In this document: piece by piece, positions 17,369 to 27,800 of the stretch | Position numbering within the stretch: the stretch's first letter is position 1 | Layout of the letters: every line of letters begins with the position of its first letter | Origin: a bacterium 1XD8-76 | GTDB lineage: Bacteria > Bacillota > Clostridia > Lachnospirales > Lachnospiraceae | DNA: 64,000 bases | Reading direction: 5' to 3' | Assembly (NCBI GenBank): GCA_003611955.1 | Contig: RAZE01000012.1 | Location: 59,716-123,715 of the forward strand | Notes under the pieces: model-generated | Databases searched by the model: none | What the model was told of the DNA's origin: nothing | The model's input: the letters and a program-made list of their open reading frames with translations, nothing else | Program-made: the position numbers and the translations under genes

Positions 17369-18316
17369 CTATTCTTCGTCATTTGAATGTTCCCTGTCAA
17401 ACAAAGCGCTTACAAACGCTTCCGCGTCAAACTTCTGCAGATCCTCCAGTTTCTCGCCGACGCCGATATATTTTACCGGAACCTGCAGTTCCGACTGGAT
17501 CGCCACCGCGATGCCGCCCTTGGCCGTCCCGTCCATCTTTGTCAGAATGATCCCGGTCAGGTTTGTCACCGAGCCGAACTCTTTTGCCTGCTGCAGAGCA
17601 TTCTGCCCCGTCGTGGCGTCCAGGACGATCAGGTTCTCCCTGTGGGCATCGGGAAATTCCCTATCGATGATGCGGTTCATCTTCTTTAACTCCTCCATCA
17701 GGTTTTTTTTGTTGTGGAGTCTGCCCGCCGTATCGCAGATCAGCACGTCCGCATGTCTCGCCCTGGCCGCAGACACCGCGTCGAACAGAACGGAGGCCGG
17801 ATCCGCCCCCTCTCTGCCGCCTATCAACTCCACACCCGCGCGGTTTGCCCACTCCTCCAGCTGTTCTCCCGCCGCGGCCCGGAACGTGTCGCAGGCGCCG
17901 ATAATCACTTTTTTCCCCTGTGCCTTCAGATTTCCCGCGAGTTTCCCTACCGAAGTGGTCTTCCCCACACCGTTGACGCCGATGATAAACAGAACCGACG
18001 GCTTATGTTCAAAATCATACGCCGTATCCGGCGCATCCATCTGCTCCCGTATATTGCGTATCAGAAACTCCTTGCAGTCCGCCGGCTCTTTGATATGGTA
18101 TTCCCTCACCTGCATACGGAGTTTTTCGAGAATCGCGTCCGTCGCCTTGATGCCCACATCCCCCATGATCAGGATTTCCTCCAGCTCCTCATAGAAATCC
18201 TCATCGATATTGGAAAACCCGTTAAAAACACCGTCTATCCCGTACACGATATTGTTTCTGGTCTTGGAGAGCCCCTCCTTCAATCTGCTGAAAAATCCCT
18301 TTTTCTCTTCTCCCAT
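17369..18316 (-). CDS. ftsY: Signal recognition particle receptor FtsY
   Basis: 315 aa. SRP receptor GTPase that docks ribosome-SRP complexes at the membrane SecYEG channel. Short N-domain without the long acidic A-region of Proteobacteria, then the NG domain: P-loop GVNGVGKTTSVGKLA, DTFRAAAGEQLEEW (insertion box), DTAGRLHNKKNLMEEL (G3), TKMDGTAKGG (G4) and GVGEKLEDLQKFD at the end. It follows smc and a TraX-like gene, as in the common rnc-smc-ftsY order. AGGGAG upstream of the ATG. Confidence 0.97.
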   Translation of the reverse strand: MGEEKKGFFSRLKEGLSKTRNNIVYGIDGVFNGFSNIDEDFYEELEEILIMGDVGIKATDAILEKLRMQVREYHIKEPADCKEFLIRNIREQMDAPDTAYDFEHKPSVLFIIGVNGVGKTTSVGKLAGNLKAQGKKVIIGACDTFRAAAGEQLEEWANRAGVELIGGREGADPASVLFDAVSAARARHADVLICDTAGRLHNKKNLMEELKKMNRIIDREFPDAHRENLIVLDATTGQNALQQAKEFGSVTNLTGIILTKMDGTAKGGIAVAIQSELQVPVKYIGVGEKLEDLQKFDAEAFVSALFDREHSNDEE

Positions 18317-18344
18317 AGCGTTCTCCCTTCTAGCCTTTTTCCTT

Positions 18345-19097
18345 TCATCCTCCGATCATCACTCCGATATCGCCGTGCAGTGCAAGCCGGATCAAACCGC
18401 AGAGCGCCAGATGCAGCGGATAATACACATAAAACAGATACTTCATCCCTTTCCACCTCCCCCGCTCTCCGTTATAGCATCTGAGCAGAGGGATTGTAAG
18501 CGCCGTAAACATCTGGATCACACCGTAGACCGGATGGATAAACAGTGCGTAGACGACCGCGTACATCGCCACATAGATCATCATGCCGCGCATCTGTCTC
18601 TTAAAATCTCCCCTGTGCGTTCCGATCTCCAGTATCGCCATCACCGCGATACAGCTCCAGTCGGAACAAAAAGTAATCGCACATATCCCAAGGATCAAAA
18701 CCGTCTTCTGCCACTGCTTAAGCCTCTCACTATCCGTCACCATCAGTGCGATCACCCCCCAGAACAGAGACCATATCACACTCGTCTGGTTAAAGACAGA
18801 AGTCTGAAACGGGATAAACGGAATACTGAACGCAAAATTATAGGCGAAATGGCAGATCAGCGCAAAGAGCAAAAGCCGAAGCGCATACTTTTTCCTGCTG
18901 TGGGTATAGCGATACCCCTCCGCAATAAAAAACCAGAAGATCGGCGCCGCCAGCCTGCCCACAATGTGAAACAGAATGATCCACCAGTCCGTCGGATACG
19001 CGGGAAACACCACGGAAACCACATGATCCAGGGTCATGGCCGCCAGTGCGATACATTTCAACTGATTTCCACTCAAAGAACTTTCCTCACTAATCAT
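18345..19097 (-). CDS. TraX-like membrane protein
   Basis: 250 aa with about seven membrane helices. The front matches the TraX family: LSGNQLKCIALAAMTLDHV and the HIVGRLAAPIFWFFIAEGYRYT block, and the end LFYVYYPLHLALCGLI. In the F plasmid TraX acetylates pilin, but chromosomal homologues in Firmicutes have no known substrate and no pilus gene is nearby. The ATG overlaps the last codons of smc by 8 nt, and its ribosome binding site AAGGAG lies within smc, so the two are coupled. It sits between smc and ftsY. Confidence 0.85.
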   Translation of the reverse strand: MISEESSLSGNQLKCIALAAMTLDHVVSVVFPAYPTDWWIILFHIVGRLAAPIFWFFIAEGYRYTHSRKKYALRLLLFALICHFAYNFAFSIPFIPFQTSVFNQTSVIWSLFWGVIALMVTDSERLKQWQKTVLILGICAITFCSDWSCIAVMAILEIGTHRGDFKRQMRGMMIYVAMYAVVYALFIHPVYGVIQMFTALTIPLLRCYNGERGRWKGMKYLFYVYYPLHLALCGLIRLALHGDIGVMIGG

Positions 19098-22000
19098 CCA
19101 GCTCCTTGTCGATCAGATCCACACTCACCAGCGCCGAGACTCCCTTCTCCTGCATCGTGATGCCGTAGAGACGATCCGCCTTCTCCATCGTCCCGCGGCG
19201 GTGTGTGATCACAATAAACTGTGTGTTTTTTGTCAGTTTATGTAAATACTTTGCGAACCGCGTCACGTTACTCTCATCCAGCGCCGCCTCGATCTCATCC
19301 AGAAGACAGAACGGTGAAGGTTTTAAATTCTGGATCGCAAACAGCAGAGCGATCGCCGTCAGCGCCTTCTCTCCGCCGGAGAGCTGCATCATATTCTGCA
19401 GCTTTTTCCCGGGCGGCTGGGCGATGATCCGGATACCCGCCTCCAGAATATCCTCATCCTCCATCAGCTCTAACGTCCCTTTTCCGCCGCCGAATAATTC
19501 TTTGAAAACCTTGTCAAACTCTCTCCCGATCTCCCGGAATTTCTCCTGGAACTGCTTCCGCATCGCCGTATCCAGCTCCGTGATGATATTCTCTAACGTC
19601 TTCTCCGCCTCGATCAGATCGTCGTGCTGCCCTTTCAGGAAAGTATATCTCTCCATCACATTTTTATAGTCTTCAATCGCATTGACATTGACATCCCCCA
19701 GCTTTTTGATCTCATCCTTCAGCGCCGCGATATCCCGCTTCATCGCCGCCAGGTCTGTCAGTTCCTCCTTCCGCATAGAGGCCGCATCGCTCAGTGTGAT
19801 CTCATACTCGTTCCACATATAGTTGATCTGGGACTCGATGGATTCCTCAAGCCGCTCCTTCTGAGCGTTCAGTCGGTATACTTCCTTGTCCAGCCCCGAC
19901 ATCTGACTGGAGAGTTCTTCCCGTCTGTCAAAGAACGTTTTCTGTCTCTCGGACAGCTTCTCTTTCCGCTCCGTATCCTCCTGCAGCTTTTTCTCCGCAT
20001 CGCTCTGGGCTTTGTGGGAAGCCTCGATCGTCAGCAGGATTTCCTCGATATTATGCCGCTTGCGTTCCGCTTCCTCGGCTCCTGCCGCCATACTCGCCTC
20101 GATCTCCTGTTTTTCCTTTTCATGACGCTCGATCTCCGCGTCGATCCTGTCTACATTCTGTTTACCGAACTCCTGCTTCTGGTGCATCTTCTCCACCTCC
20201 ACATCCCACTCGGCCGTCTTCGCCGCATAGTCGCTCTCCAGTGAGCGAAGTTCCTCCAGCTTTTTCTGGAACTGCGCAACTTTCGCGTTCTCCTCCTGTT
20301 CCAGCTTTTCGGACGCCTCCAGTTCCTTCTGGATCTCCGCCTTTCCCGTCTCGATCTCCCGGAACTTTTCCTCGATCTCCGCCTCCTCCGTCTTCAGATC
20401 CCCGAAGCCGTGTGCCGTCTCCTCTTTTTTCTCTTTCGCCGCCTCCAGATTGAGGCGTATCGTATTCTGCTCGATAAAGGCATTCTGCAGCGTCAGCCGC
20501 AGCGTCTCCGACTGTACGCGAAGTTTGTTTCTCTCCTCTCTGATATCCTGGATCTCCCGCTCCAGTTCCTCCGTCTTATCAAAGAGTTCTTTCACTTTTT
20601 TTCCAAGCTCTTCCAGCTCTCTGCGCCGTCCCAGCAGATTGCTGTTATTTTTAAATGCGCCGCCGGAGATAGCTCCGCCCGGCACCAGAAGTTCTCCTTC
20701 CAGCGTCACCATACGGATCCCGTAGGAATATTTTTTTGCGATCGCCAGCGCATGGTTCACATGATCCACAATAACGATGCGCCCTAACATGGCCTTCGCC
20801 ACATTCCGGTATTTCTTGTCGATGCGCACCAGTTCATCCGCCATGCCGATGACTCCCGTCTCCTTTAAAACTTCCGGCGTCTTAAACTCCTGCGGATTCT
20901 GAATACTGGTCAGCGGAAGGAATGTCGCCCTGCCGTATCTATGCTGTTTCAGAAACGCGATCATCCGCTTAGCCGTCTCTTCCTCCTCCGTCACAATGTT
21001 CTGGATATTGCCGCCGAGAGCCGTCTCGATCGCCGTCTCGTATTTTTTCTCTACTTTAATGATGTCCGCAACGACGCCGATAATACCTTTTTCGGACTTT
21101 TTCTGCTCCATCACCATCTTGACGGAGCCGCCGTAGCCTTCGTATCTCTCTGTCAGGTTATTCAGAGCGTCCAGCCTGGATTTCTCCTGGTGATACTTCT
21201 CCTTTGTCTCCTGCAGGACTCTGTTGTTCTCCGTCAGCAGTCCTTTGATCTCACCGAGGCGCTTTTCCGCAGCCTCCTGCTTTTCGTTCAGCTCCGCCAC
21301 TTTCTGATTTGTGTCGTCAAACTCTTTTTCCAGTTCCGCCACAAGCTGATCCGCCTCCGCCTCATCGGACTTCACCCGCACAAGACGGCTTGTCAGCTCC
21401 GCCTTTCGGATCTGGGTCTGTTCCAGCATCGTGTCAAAACGCTCCATCCGGGACTTCGTCGTAGCCCTGTCGCCCAGCGCCTGCATGATCGCGTTTTTTG
21501 CATTTTCGATACCGTCGCTCAGCTGTTCCATCTGGGACTGCACTTCCTCCAGACGTTCTCTCGCCTCATCCCTGGCCTGTTCCAGCCTGGCCACCTGCTC
21601 GTCGATGGAAGCTTTTTCCGTCATAATACCGGATTTGTCGGAGGATTTTTCTGCGATATCCGCCTGCACCGCCGCCAGCCTGTTCAACAGGTGCTCCTTG
21701 TTTCCTTCCACGGAGTGAATCTGCTCCTTCAAAATGCCGATCTCACCCTCCAGTTTTCCCCGGATCGCAGAAGTGTCCGTCAGCTCCTCATGAGCCTTTT
21801 TAATCTCCTCGTCAAGCCGCTCCACTTCCTGCTGGATCTCCTCGTACTCAGTTTTTATATGTTCATATCTCTCCGTCGTCTGCCCAAGATCCCTGCTGGC
21901 AGTCTTATAGTTTTCCTCCACCTTCACAAGCTGTTCATTGATCTGTCTGTTGTCCAGAAGAAACATGTTGACGTCCAGAGTCTTCAGCTCCTCCTTTTTC

Positions 22001-22650
22001 TTCAGATAGATTCTCGCCTTCTCGGACTGCTTTTCCAGAGGGCCCGCCTGCTTTTCCAACTCCGCCAGAATATCGGTGACGCGCAGGAGGTTCTGCTGTT
22101 CATTTTCCAGTTTCTTCACCGACGCGGCTTTCCGCCTTTTAAATTTTACGATCCCCGCCGCCTCGTCAAAAAGCTCTCTCCGCTCCTCCGGCTTCCCGCT
22201 CAGGATCTTGTCGATCTGTCCCTGGCCAATGATGGAATAGCCTTCCTTGCCGATACCGGTGTCATAAAACAGCTCATACACATCTTTCAGACGGCACGGG
22301 CTGTTATTGATCATATACTCACTCTCGCCGGAGCGGTAAAGCCTTCTGGCCACGGTCACTTCCTCGAAGTCGATTGCGAGCTGATGATCCCTGTTGTCCA
22401 GCGTGATCGCCACATAAGCGTACCCCAGCGGCTTTCTCATCTCCGTCCCGGAAAAGATGACATCCTGCATGGAAGCGCCCCTGAGCTGTTTTACTTTTTG
22501 CTCGCCCAGCACCCAGCGCACCGCATCCGCCACATTGCTCTTTCCGGAGCCATTGGGTCCCACAATACCGGTAATGCCGTTGTGAAATTTAAAAGTGATC
22601 TTATTGGCAAAGGACTTAAATCCCTGTACTTCTATACTCTTTAAATACAT
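19090..22650 (-). CDS. smc: Chromosome segregation ATPase SMC
   Basis: 1186 aa, standard length. Forms the condensin-like ring with ScpA/ScpB that compacts and separates chromosomes. N-terminal Walker A IVGPNGSGKSNVADAVRWVLGE at residues ~28-49, two long coiled coils (residues ~170-500 and ~670-1000), a hinge of ~150 residues between (VVADIIKVEKKYETAIETALGG ... LVPGGAISGG), and the C-terminal head with signature MQLSGGEKALTAIALLFA and Walker B PFCLLDEIEAALDESNV. Placed 23 nt after rnc. The longest antisense frames in the window are shadows of this gene. Confidence 0.98.
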   Translation of the reverse strand: MYLKSIEVQGFKSFANKITFKFHNGITGIVGPNGSGKSNVADAVRWVLGEQKVKQLRGASMQDVIFSGTEMRKPLGYAYVAITLDNRDHQLAIDFEEVTVARRLYRSGESEYMINNSPCRLKDVYELFYDTGIGKEGYSIIGQGQIDKILSGKPEERRELFDEAAGIVKFKRRKAASVKKLENEQQNLLRVTDILAELEKQAGPLEKQSEKARIYLKKKEELKTLDVNMFLLDNRQINEQLVKVEENYKTASRDLGQTTERYEHIKTEYEEIQQEVERLDEEIKKAHEELTDTSAIRGKLEGEIGILKEQIHSVEGNKEHLLNRLAAVQADIAEKSSDKSGIMTEKASIDEQVARLEQARDEARERLEEVQSQMEQLSDGIENAKNAIMQALGDRATTKSRMERFDTMLEQTQIRKAELTSRLVRVKSDEAEADQLVAELEKEFDDTNQKVAELNEKQEAAEKRLGEIKGLLTENNRVLQETKEKYHQEKSRLDALNNLTERYEGYGGSVKMVMEQKKSEKGIIGVVADIIKVEKKYETAIETALGGNIQNIVTEEEETAKRMIAFLKQHRYGRATFLPLTSIQNPQEFKTPEVLKETGVIGMADELVRIDKKYRNVAKAMLGRIVIVDHVNHALAIAKKYSYGIRMVTLEGELLVPGGAISGGAFKNNSNLLGRRRELEELGKKVKELFDKTEELEREIQDIREERNKLRVQSETLRLTLQNAFIEQNTIRLNLEAAKEKKEETAHGFGDLKTEEAEIEEKFREIETGKAEIQKELEASEKLEQEENAKVAQFQKKLEELRSLESDYAAKTAEWDVEVEKMHQKQEFGKQNVDRIDAEIERHEKEKQEIEASMAAGAEEAERKRHNIEEILLTIEASHKAQSDAEKKLQEDTERKEKLSERQKTFFDRREELSSQMSGLDKEVYRLNAQKERLEESIESQINYMWNEYEITLSDAASMRKEELTDLAAMKRDIAALKDEIKKLGDVNVNAIEDYKNVMERYTFLKGQHDDLIEAEKTLENIITELDTAMRKQFQEKFREIGREFDKVFKELFGGGKGTLELMEDEDILEAGIRIIAQPPGKKLQNMMQLSGGEKALTAIALLFAIQNLKPSPFCLLDEIEAALDESNVTRFAKYLHKLTKNTQFIVITHRRGTMEKADRLYGITMQEKGVSALVSVDLIDKELDD

Positions 22651-22673
22651 AAAAACTCTCCGTGATTCTGTTC

Positions 22674-23366
22674 CTAATGATCCTGCAGATGCAAAAGCGC
22701 CTCATAGGCGGCCTGCTGCTGGGCGGCCTTCTTGTTGTGCCCGCTGCCTTTCCCAAGAAATTTTTCTCCCTGGTATACCTCCACGGAAAAGATCTTGTCG
22801 TGCTCCGGTCCGCTCTCACCGGTCAACACATAGTGGACGTCCCCGCCGTCCTTCTGCATCTTCTCCTGCAGGATCGATTTTGCATCATAAAACAGCGCTT
22901 TATTCTCCAGATCGGACAACACAAATCTGTGAATAAATTCTTTCGCTTTCTCAAAACCGCCATCCAGATAGATCGCCCCGATCAGCGCCTCCATCACATC
23001 GGAAATGATGGAATCCCTCTCCCGTCCGCCGGTCATCTCCTCCCCTTTCCCCAGTCGAATGTAACGATCCAGCTTCAGATCTCTTGCACAGGCGGCAAGG
23101 GATGGTTCGCATACCATCGCCGCTCTCGTCCTGGTGAGCTGCCCCTCCGGCATCTCCTCATGCTTTCCGTACAAAAATTCGCTGGAAATCATCTCCAGAA
23201 CGGCATCCCCCAAAAACTCGATCCGCTCATAATCCTTTATTTTATTGATCTTTCTCTCATTTGCATACGAGCTATGGGTCAGCGCCTGCATGACCAGTTC
23301 CCTGTTCTGAAAGGTATAGTCTATCCTTGCCTCCAGTTTTTCTATGGAGTAATTTTCTTCCCGCAT
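22674..23366 (-). CDS. rnc: Ribonuclease III
   Basis: 230 aa. Cuts double-stranded RNA in rRNA and mRNA processing. The RNase III signature ERIEFLGDAVLEMISSEFLY is at residues ~46-65, the second acidic site is SDVMEALIGAIYLDGG, and the dsRNA-binding domain at the end contains GKGSGHNKKAAQQQAAYEALL. Between acpP and smc, as in many Firmicutes. A 23-bp hairpin lies upstream, between the acpP stop and this gene. Confidence 0.97.
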   Translation of the reverse strand: MREENYSIEKLEARIDYTFQNRELVMQALTHSSYANERKINKIKDYERIEFLGDAVLEMISSEFLYGKHEEMPEGQLTRTRAAMVCEPSLAACARDLKLDRYIRLGKGEEMTGGRERDSIISDVMEALIGAIYLDGGFEKAKEFIHRFVLSDLENKALFYDAKSILQEKMQKDGGDVHYVLTGESGPEHDKIFSVEVYQGEKFLGKGSGHNKKAAQQQAAYEALLHLQDH

Positions 23367-23391
23367 CCTTTTTTCCTTCTATCTACCATAC

Positions 23392-23416
23392 AGAAAGCCC
23401 TCTGATAAGGGCTTTC
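23392..23416 (-). other. Hairpin between acpP and rnc
   Basis: Arms GAAAGCCCT and AGGGCTTTC with a 6-nt loop. No T-run follows on the minus strand, so it may be an attenuator, an RNA stabiliser or an RNase III target rather than a full terminator. Confidence 0.5.
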
Positions 23417-23420
23417 CGGG

Positions 23421-23651
23421 TTATCCGCGTCTATCTGTGATCAATCTCATCGCTTCCTCCACCGTCCTGATGTTTTCCACGTCTTTTTCATTGATCCTGA
23501 TCTCAAACTCTTCTTCTATTTTCATGATGATCTGATAAATATCGAGGGAATCCGCTCCCAGATCCTCCAGAAATGTAGTGTCCGGTCTGATCTCCGCCGG
23601 ATCCACACTCAGTACTTCCGCAATACTTTTACAAACTTTTTCAAATTCCAT
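23421..23651 (-). CDS. acpP: Acyl carrier protein
   Basis: 76 aa. Carries growing fatty acyl chains on a phosphopantetheine arm. The attachment serine is in the motif LGADSLDIYQ. The small acidic helical protein has the usual length. Downstream of plsX (60 nt) and upstream of rnc; the pairing plsX-acpP links lipid synthesis with the rnc-smc-ftsY genes. DSLDIYQ instead of the common DSLDTVEL is a small departure seen in clostridial carriers. Confidence 0.95.
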   Translation of the reverse strand: MEFEKVCKSIAEVLSVDPAEIRPDTTFLEDLGADSLDIYQIIMKIEEEFEIRINEKDVENIRTVEEAMRLITDRRG

Positions 23652-23711
23652 CTTCTGCCCCCCGTACCTCTCAAAGCGGCGGATTCCCGCCTCTGTACTA
23701 AGACCACCCCG

Positions 23712-24737
23712 CTATGAGATCTCCGCTTCATCTTTTGCACAGAGTCTTGCGCTGATCTGCTCGTTGATCCTCTGCTCCTTGAAAGTCACACACTGCAGCA
23801 CCGAATTTTTCACTTCCCCTGACTTCGCGCTGCCGTGAGTCTTTACCACAAGCCCTTTCAGTCCAAGTAACGGCGCCCCTCCATACTGCTCCAGGTCAAA
23901 CTCTTTCAAAACCTGTTTGAGCGCGGGCTTGATCAAAAGCGCGCCGATCTTTGTGCGCAGAGAACCAAACAGACTCTTCTTCACCTTTTTTAACAGAGAA
24001 TAGCCGACGCCCTCATACATCTTCAGAACCACGTTGCCCACAAACGCCTCGCAGACGACCACATCTGCCTCACCGGCGGGGATATCCCTCGCCTCCACGC
24101 TGCCGATAAAATTGATATCCGGGCAATTTTTCAACAGAGGAAAGGTCTCCTTGACCAGCGCGTTTCCCTTTTCCTCCTCCGCGCCGATGTTGACAATGCC
24201 CACCTTCGGATTTTTGATCCCGCAGACATTCTCCACATAGATCGAACCCATCTTGGCAAACTGCACCAACATGGAGGGTCTCGCATCCACATTGGCCCCA
24301 CAGTCTATCAGAAGGGACGCTCCTCTGTCCGTAGGGATCATCGGCGCCAGCGGCGGTCTCTCGATCCCTCTCAGTCTTCCCACGATCAGCTGACCGCCCA
24401 CCAACGTCGCCCCGGTGCTGCCCGCGGAGACGAAAGCGTCACAGACACCCTCCTTCACCATTGTCATAGCCTTTACAAGGGAGGAATCTTTTTTCTTGCG
24501 GATCGCCATAACCGGCGGTTCAGCCGTCTCGATCACCTCGGAAGCGTGAACCACCTCCACCTGCTCCTTGTCATAAGTATATTTTGCCAGCTCCGCCTTC
24601 ACCGCGTCCTCTTTCCCGACCAGATATACTTTCACCTTTTTGTTTTCATTGACTGCATCAACAGCGCCTTTTACAATCTCAAGCGGCGCGTTATCACCGC
24701 CCATCGCGTCCACCGCGACCTTAATATATTCTGACAT
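23712..24737 (-). CDS. plsX: Phosphate acyltransferase PlsX
   Basis: 341 aa. Makes acyl-phosphate from acyl-ACP for phospholipid synthesis, working with PlsY at the membrane. Recognised by VAVDAMGGDNAPLEIVKGAV at the start, DAFVSAGSTGATLVGGQLIVGRL, LIDCGANVDARPSMLVQFAKMG, and VVCEAFVGNVVLKMYEG. First gene of the plsX > acpP > rnc > smc > traX-like > ftsY run. rpmF and the FapR regulator gene, often upstream, are absent; instead the large STAND gene ends 88 nt away. Confidence 0.96.
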   Translation of the reverse strand: MSEYIKVAVDAMGGDNAPLEIVKGAVDAVNENKKVKVYLVGKEDAVKAELAKYTYDKEQVEVVHASEVIETAEPPVMAIRKKKDSSLVKAMTMVKEGVCDAFVSAGSTGATLVGGQLIVGRLRGIERPPLAPMIPTDRGASLLIDCGANVDARPSMLVQFAKMGSIYVENVCGIKNPKVGIVNIGAEEEKGNALVKETFPLLKNCPDINFIGSVEARDIPAGEADVVVCEAFVGNVVLKMYEGVGYSLLKKVKKSLFGSLRTKIGALLIKPALKQVLKEFDLEQYGGAPLLGLKGLVVKTHGSAKSGEVKNSVLQCVTFKEQRINEQISARLCAKDEAEIS

Positions 24738-24825
24738 ATGCTCTCCTTGGTATAATACCTTCCATTATTCGTAATTTTCATCATACTAAAAATATTGGCA
24801 AAAAGCAAGAAAAAAGCTGGAAAAG

Positions 24826-27800
24826 TCATTTCCGAAGTTCCTCAAGCCTCCTCTCCCATTTCATCCGGTATCCGCTCAGCCAGAAATCCTCCGCCTGCTC
24901 CTGCAAAGAGATATTTTCGTCGGGCAGCTGAGCCACGGCAGTCATAAATGCCTCCCGCAGTTTTTCCAGCACTCCCGCATACATCTTTTCTTTCAGCACC
25001 TCATGCGCTTCCAGAAACTCAAAAAGTATGTCGGCAAGCTTCGGTCCATCCTGCGCCAAAGCTTCCTCCAAAAACTCCGCGATATCTCCCGCAAGCTTTG
25101 CCCTCTCTTTCTCTCCCCGGCCACGGACAAACTCGTTGAGCTCTGACAGTTCCCGCAGGCGGCAGGCGATATACCTCTTCTCTCCCGTCCGACGGTACCG
25201 TTCCAGAGCGCAGATATTTTGGGCTTTCCGCGCCGCCTGGGCAGTCGAAAAAAGTTTTTTCTCCTCGCCAAAGGCCGCAGACAACAGTTCCAGAAGCTCC
25301 CCGGAGAGCGGGGACACATTCCAGGCCACCCGCTCTTCACTCTTCGGATCCTGCTCCTCATATCCCCCGGCATACAGGAAACAATTGCGGCTCAATCGAT
25401 ACAAATTCTCCAGCTCTTTCTCCGTCAGACTATCCCGACAGCGATATACGATACCGCAAAGTTCCAACAGCGGATACCACGCCCGAACAGCAGCCGTCCG
25501 TTCATTCGCAAAAAGGTTTTGCTGCTTTTCGGAAATACCGGCCCTCTCTCCGGCTTTCTCTCTATCCAGCTGAAACTGCCTTGACAGTCTTTCGCTCCTG
25601 GAAAGCAGTGTCCGATAATCCAAATAGCTGTCTTTCACCTGCCGGTAAAGCCCAATCGTCTCCCGCAATATTCTCTCTCCTGGAAGAGATTTTGTCGCCT
25701 CCCCTGATGCGATACATGCGGCCTGCTTCTCCGGATCCGCCTCCGGCCTTTCCAAAAGCTTTTGCGGCATCCATTTTTTTCTGACCTCCTCCGGCACCAT
25801 GGCTGTCAAACGGGCAAATGCCGGAATATTTGCAGGAAGCCAGATCCATTCTGCATAAAAAGTATCCTCCGGTTCTTCGTCAATATAGGAGAGCACCGTG
25901 ACAAGCCTTCCGTCCCATGATCCCTCAAGTGCCGTCTTCTTATACAGGCAGTAAAGCCGATAATAGACCGCTCTCCTATAATATCCCGTCTCAGACCTGC
26001 TGTTGGATCGATAAATATAGCCGTTCTTCTTCCAGACCGAATAGTCCGCCCGTTCCGTAAGCCAGGTTTTCTCCGATTTGCTGCGGGAAACCCAAAAGGC
26101 ATAAGCCTGTTCAAAGACCGCCTTCGCCTGCTCGCCCTCTCCTTTTACCGCCAGATAGTCTGCTCTCAAAATCAAACTCTGTCCGTATTCCCAGCTGTTT
26201 TTGTCCTTCCCGCAAAACGCTTCAAAAGCCTCCAGATATTCCTCAGCAGGAGCCTGCCTGCCCTGCTCCAGATTAATCCTGCTCCGAATATAATTCAGTT
26301 CGGCGCAGGCTTTTCGCGCTTCCTCGCTCTCCAATCCATCCGCCAAATCCGCGTACGCCTTCTCCGTCTTTTCACAGGCGGTCAAAGCTTCCTCATCTCT
26401 GCGCAGACAATACAGTGTCCGGGCATATACCAGATGAGCATCCGCCGTCTGTGCGAATACTTTCCCTGTCTTTTCCTGACGTTTCAAAGCCATATCCACA
26501 CTTTCCCGTGCATAGTACAGGGCCTCCTCCGGCCGGCAAAGATCGCATAAAGCCTTTGCCATAACCAGATCCAGATCACGAAGTTCCCTCTCTTTCCGGT
26601 AAAAATCCCCCGTCGTCCGAACCGCCTCATCGATCACCTCTCTCGCACGCCCCGCAAGCCTGAGAGCCTGCCTGTTATAACCTCTCTTCTCATCGAGACT
26701 TGCCTTTTCGCTTAAAAACACCTCATAATTGTGAAAGACCTTCCTCGCATAATCTGTTTTCAGCAGCTCCTCAAAAAGCCGAAAGCCCTCCTCCCAGCAT
26801 TTCTGTGCCTTATTCCTCAAATTTTCCGGGAACACTTTGCTGCGGTTTTGCACCGCCTCCTCCACGGCGTGCGCAAAATAACACTCTGCGTACGCCAGTT
26901 CCCTTTTCCAATACGCGCTTGGATACCTGCTGTACGTATCCCTGGTCAGAAGCAGATACTCCTCCAGATAGGGATAGCGGAATCCTTTCTTAAAACAATA
27001 AACATAGTTCTCAATGGTGCTCAGGCGCAGTTTCACGTTCTGGAGACAGCCGTTCTTCCGCAACAGTTCCCCGGACAATTCCATCGCTCTTTGCCCGTAC
27101 GAAAGGCTTTTTTCCGCATCATAATTTTTATCTGCCTGATAAGCTCTGGTGAGCATCGTGCAAAAATCCACCCGCCATCTCTCGAAGGATTCATCTACAA
27201 CTTCCTCCTCCAGACAGTCTATTTTTCTAAGACATTCCTCCAGCATCCCTTCCTGAAAAATTCCCCGATACTCCCCACAAAATGAAGCGTAGTCGGCCTT
27301 GTTCTGGAAATCTTGTCTGAGAACTTCTCTCCGCTCCTCCATGTTTTCCCACTCAAGAAAAGGTTCCAGCATCTTCAACGCTCCGGTAAATTCCTCCTCG
27401 GCTTCCTCCCACGCCTCTCCCATGCTGCTATTCAGACGCCATATGGCCCGCATCACGTAAATATCGGAAAGTTTTCGGCTTTTCTCCGGCTCCGGCATAT
27501 CCTCGCAGCATTTCTCGGCCCGCTGCAACAGTCGGAAGCCTTCCTCCGCCTGATCTCCCTGCCTGTGAAAATAGATTGCAAGTGAGACGGCACACCGGTA
27601 TTTTACCGCGGCGGAAAGGGTATCCCTACGCATCATCCCACTCCAGATGGAGAATAAAAATTCACCGAATTCCGGAGGGTAATTGTCGGTATTGAAAGAA
27701 AGCCAGAATTCATCCAGCGTGCCGGTCTGCACCTTTTCGTTCAGATCCATGAAATAGGCCCGGTTTGCCCTGTCGTTCACCACCAGATTTCCAATAAAAT

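Noticed and set aside
20941..22644. 567-codon open frame on the plus strand opposite smc
   Set aside because: Antisense shadow: Leu/His/Arg-rich translation with no domain, and the opposite frame is a perfect SMC. Similar long plus-strand frames at 16275-18194, 830-1753 and 59019-60182 were dropped for the same reason.
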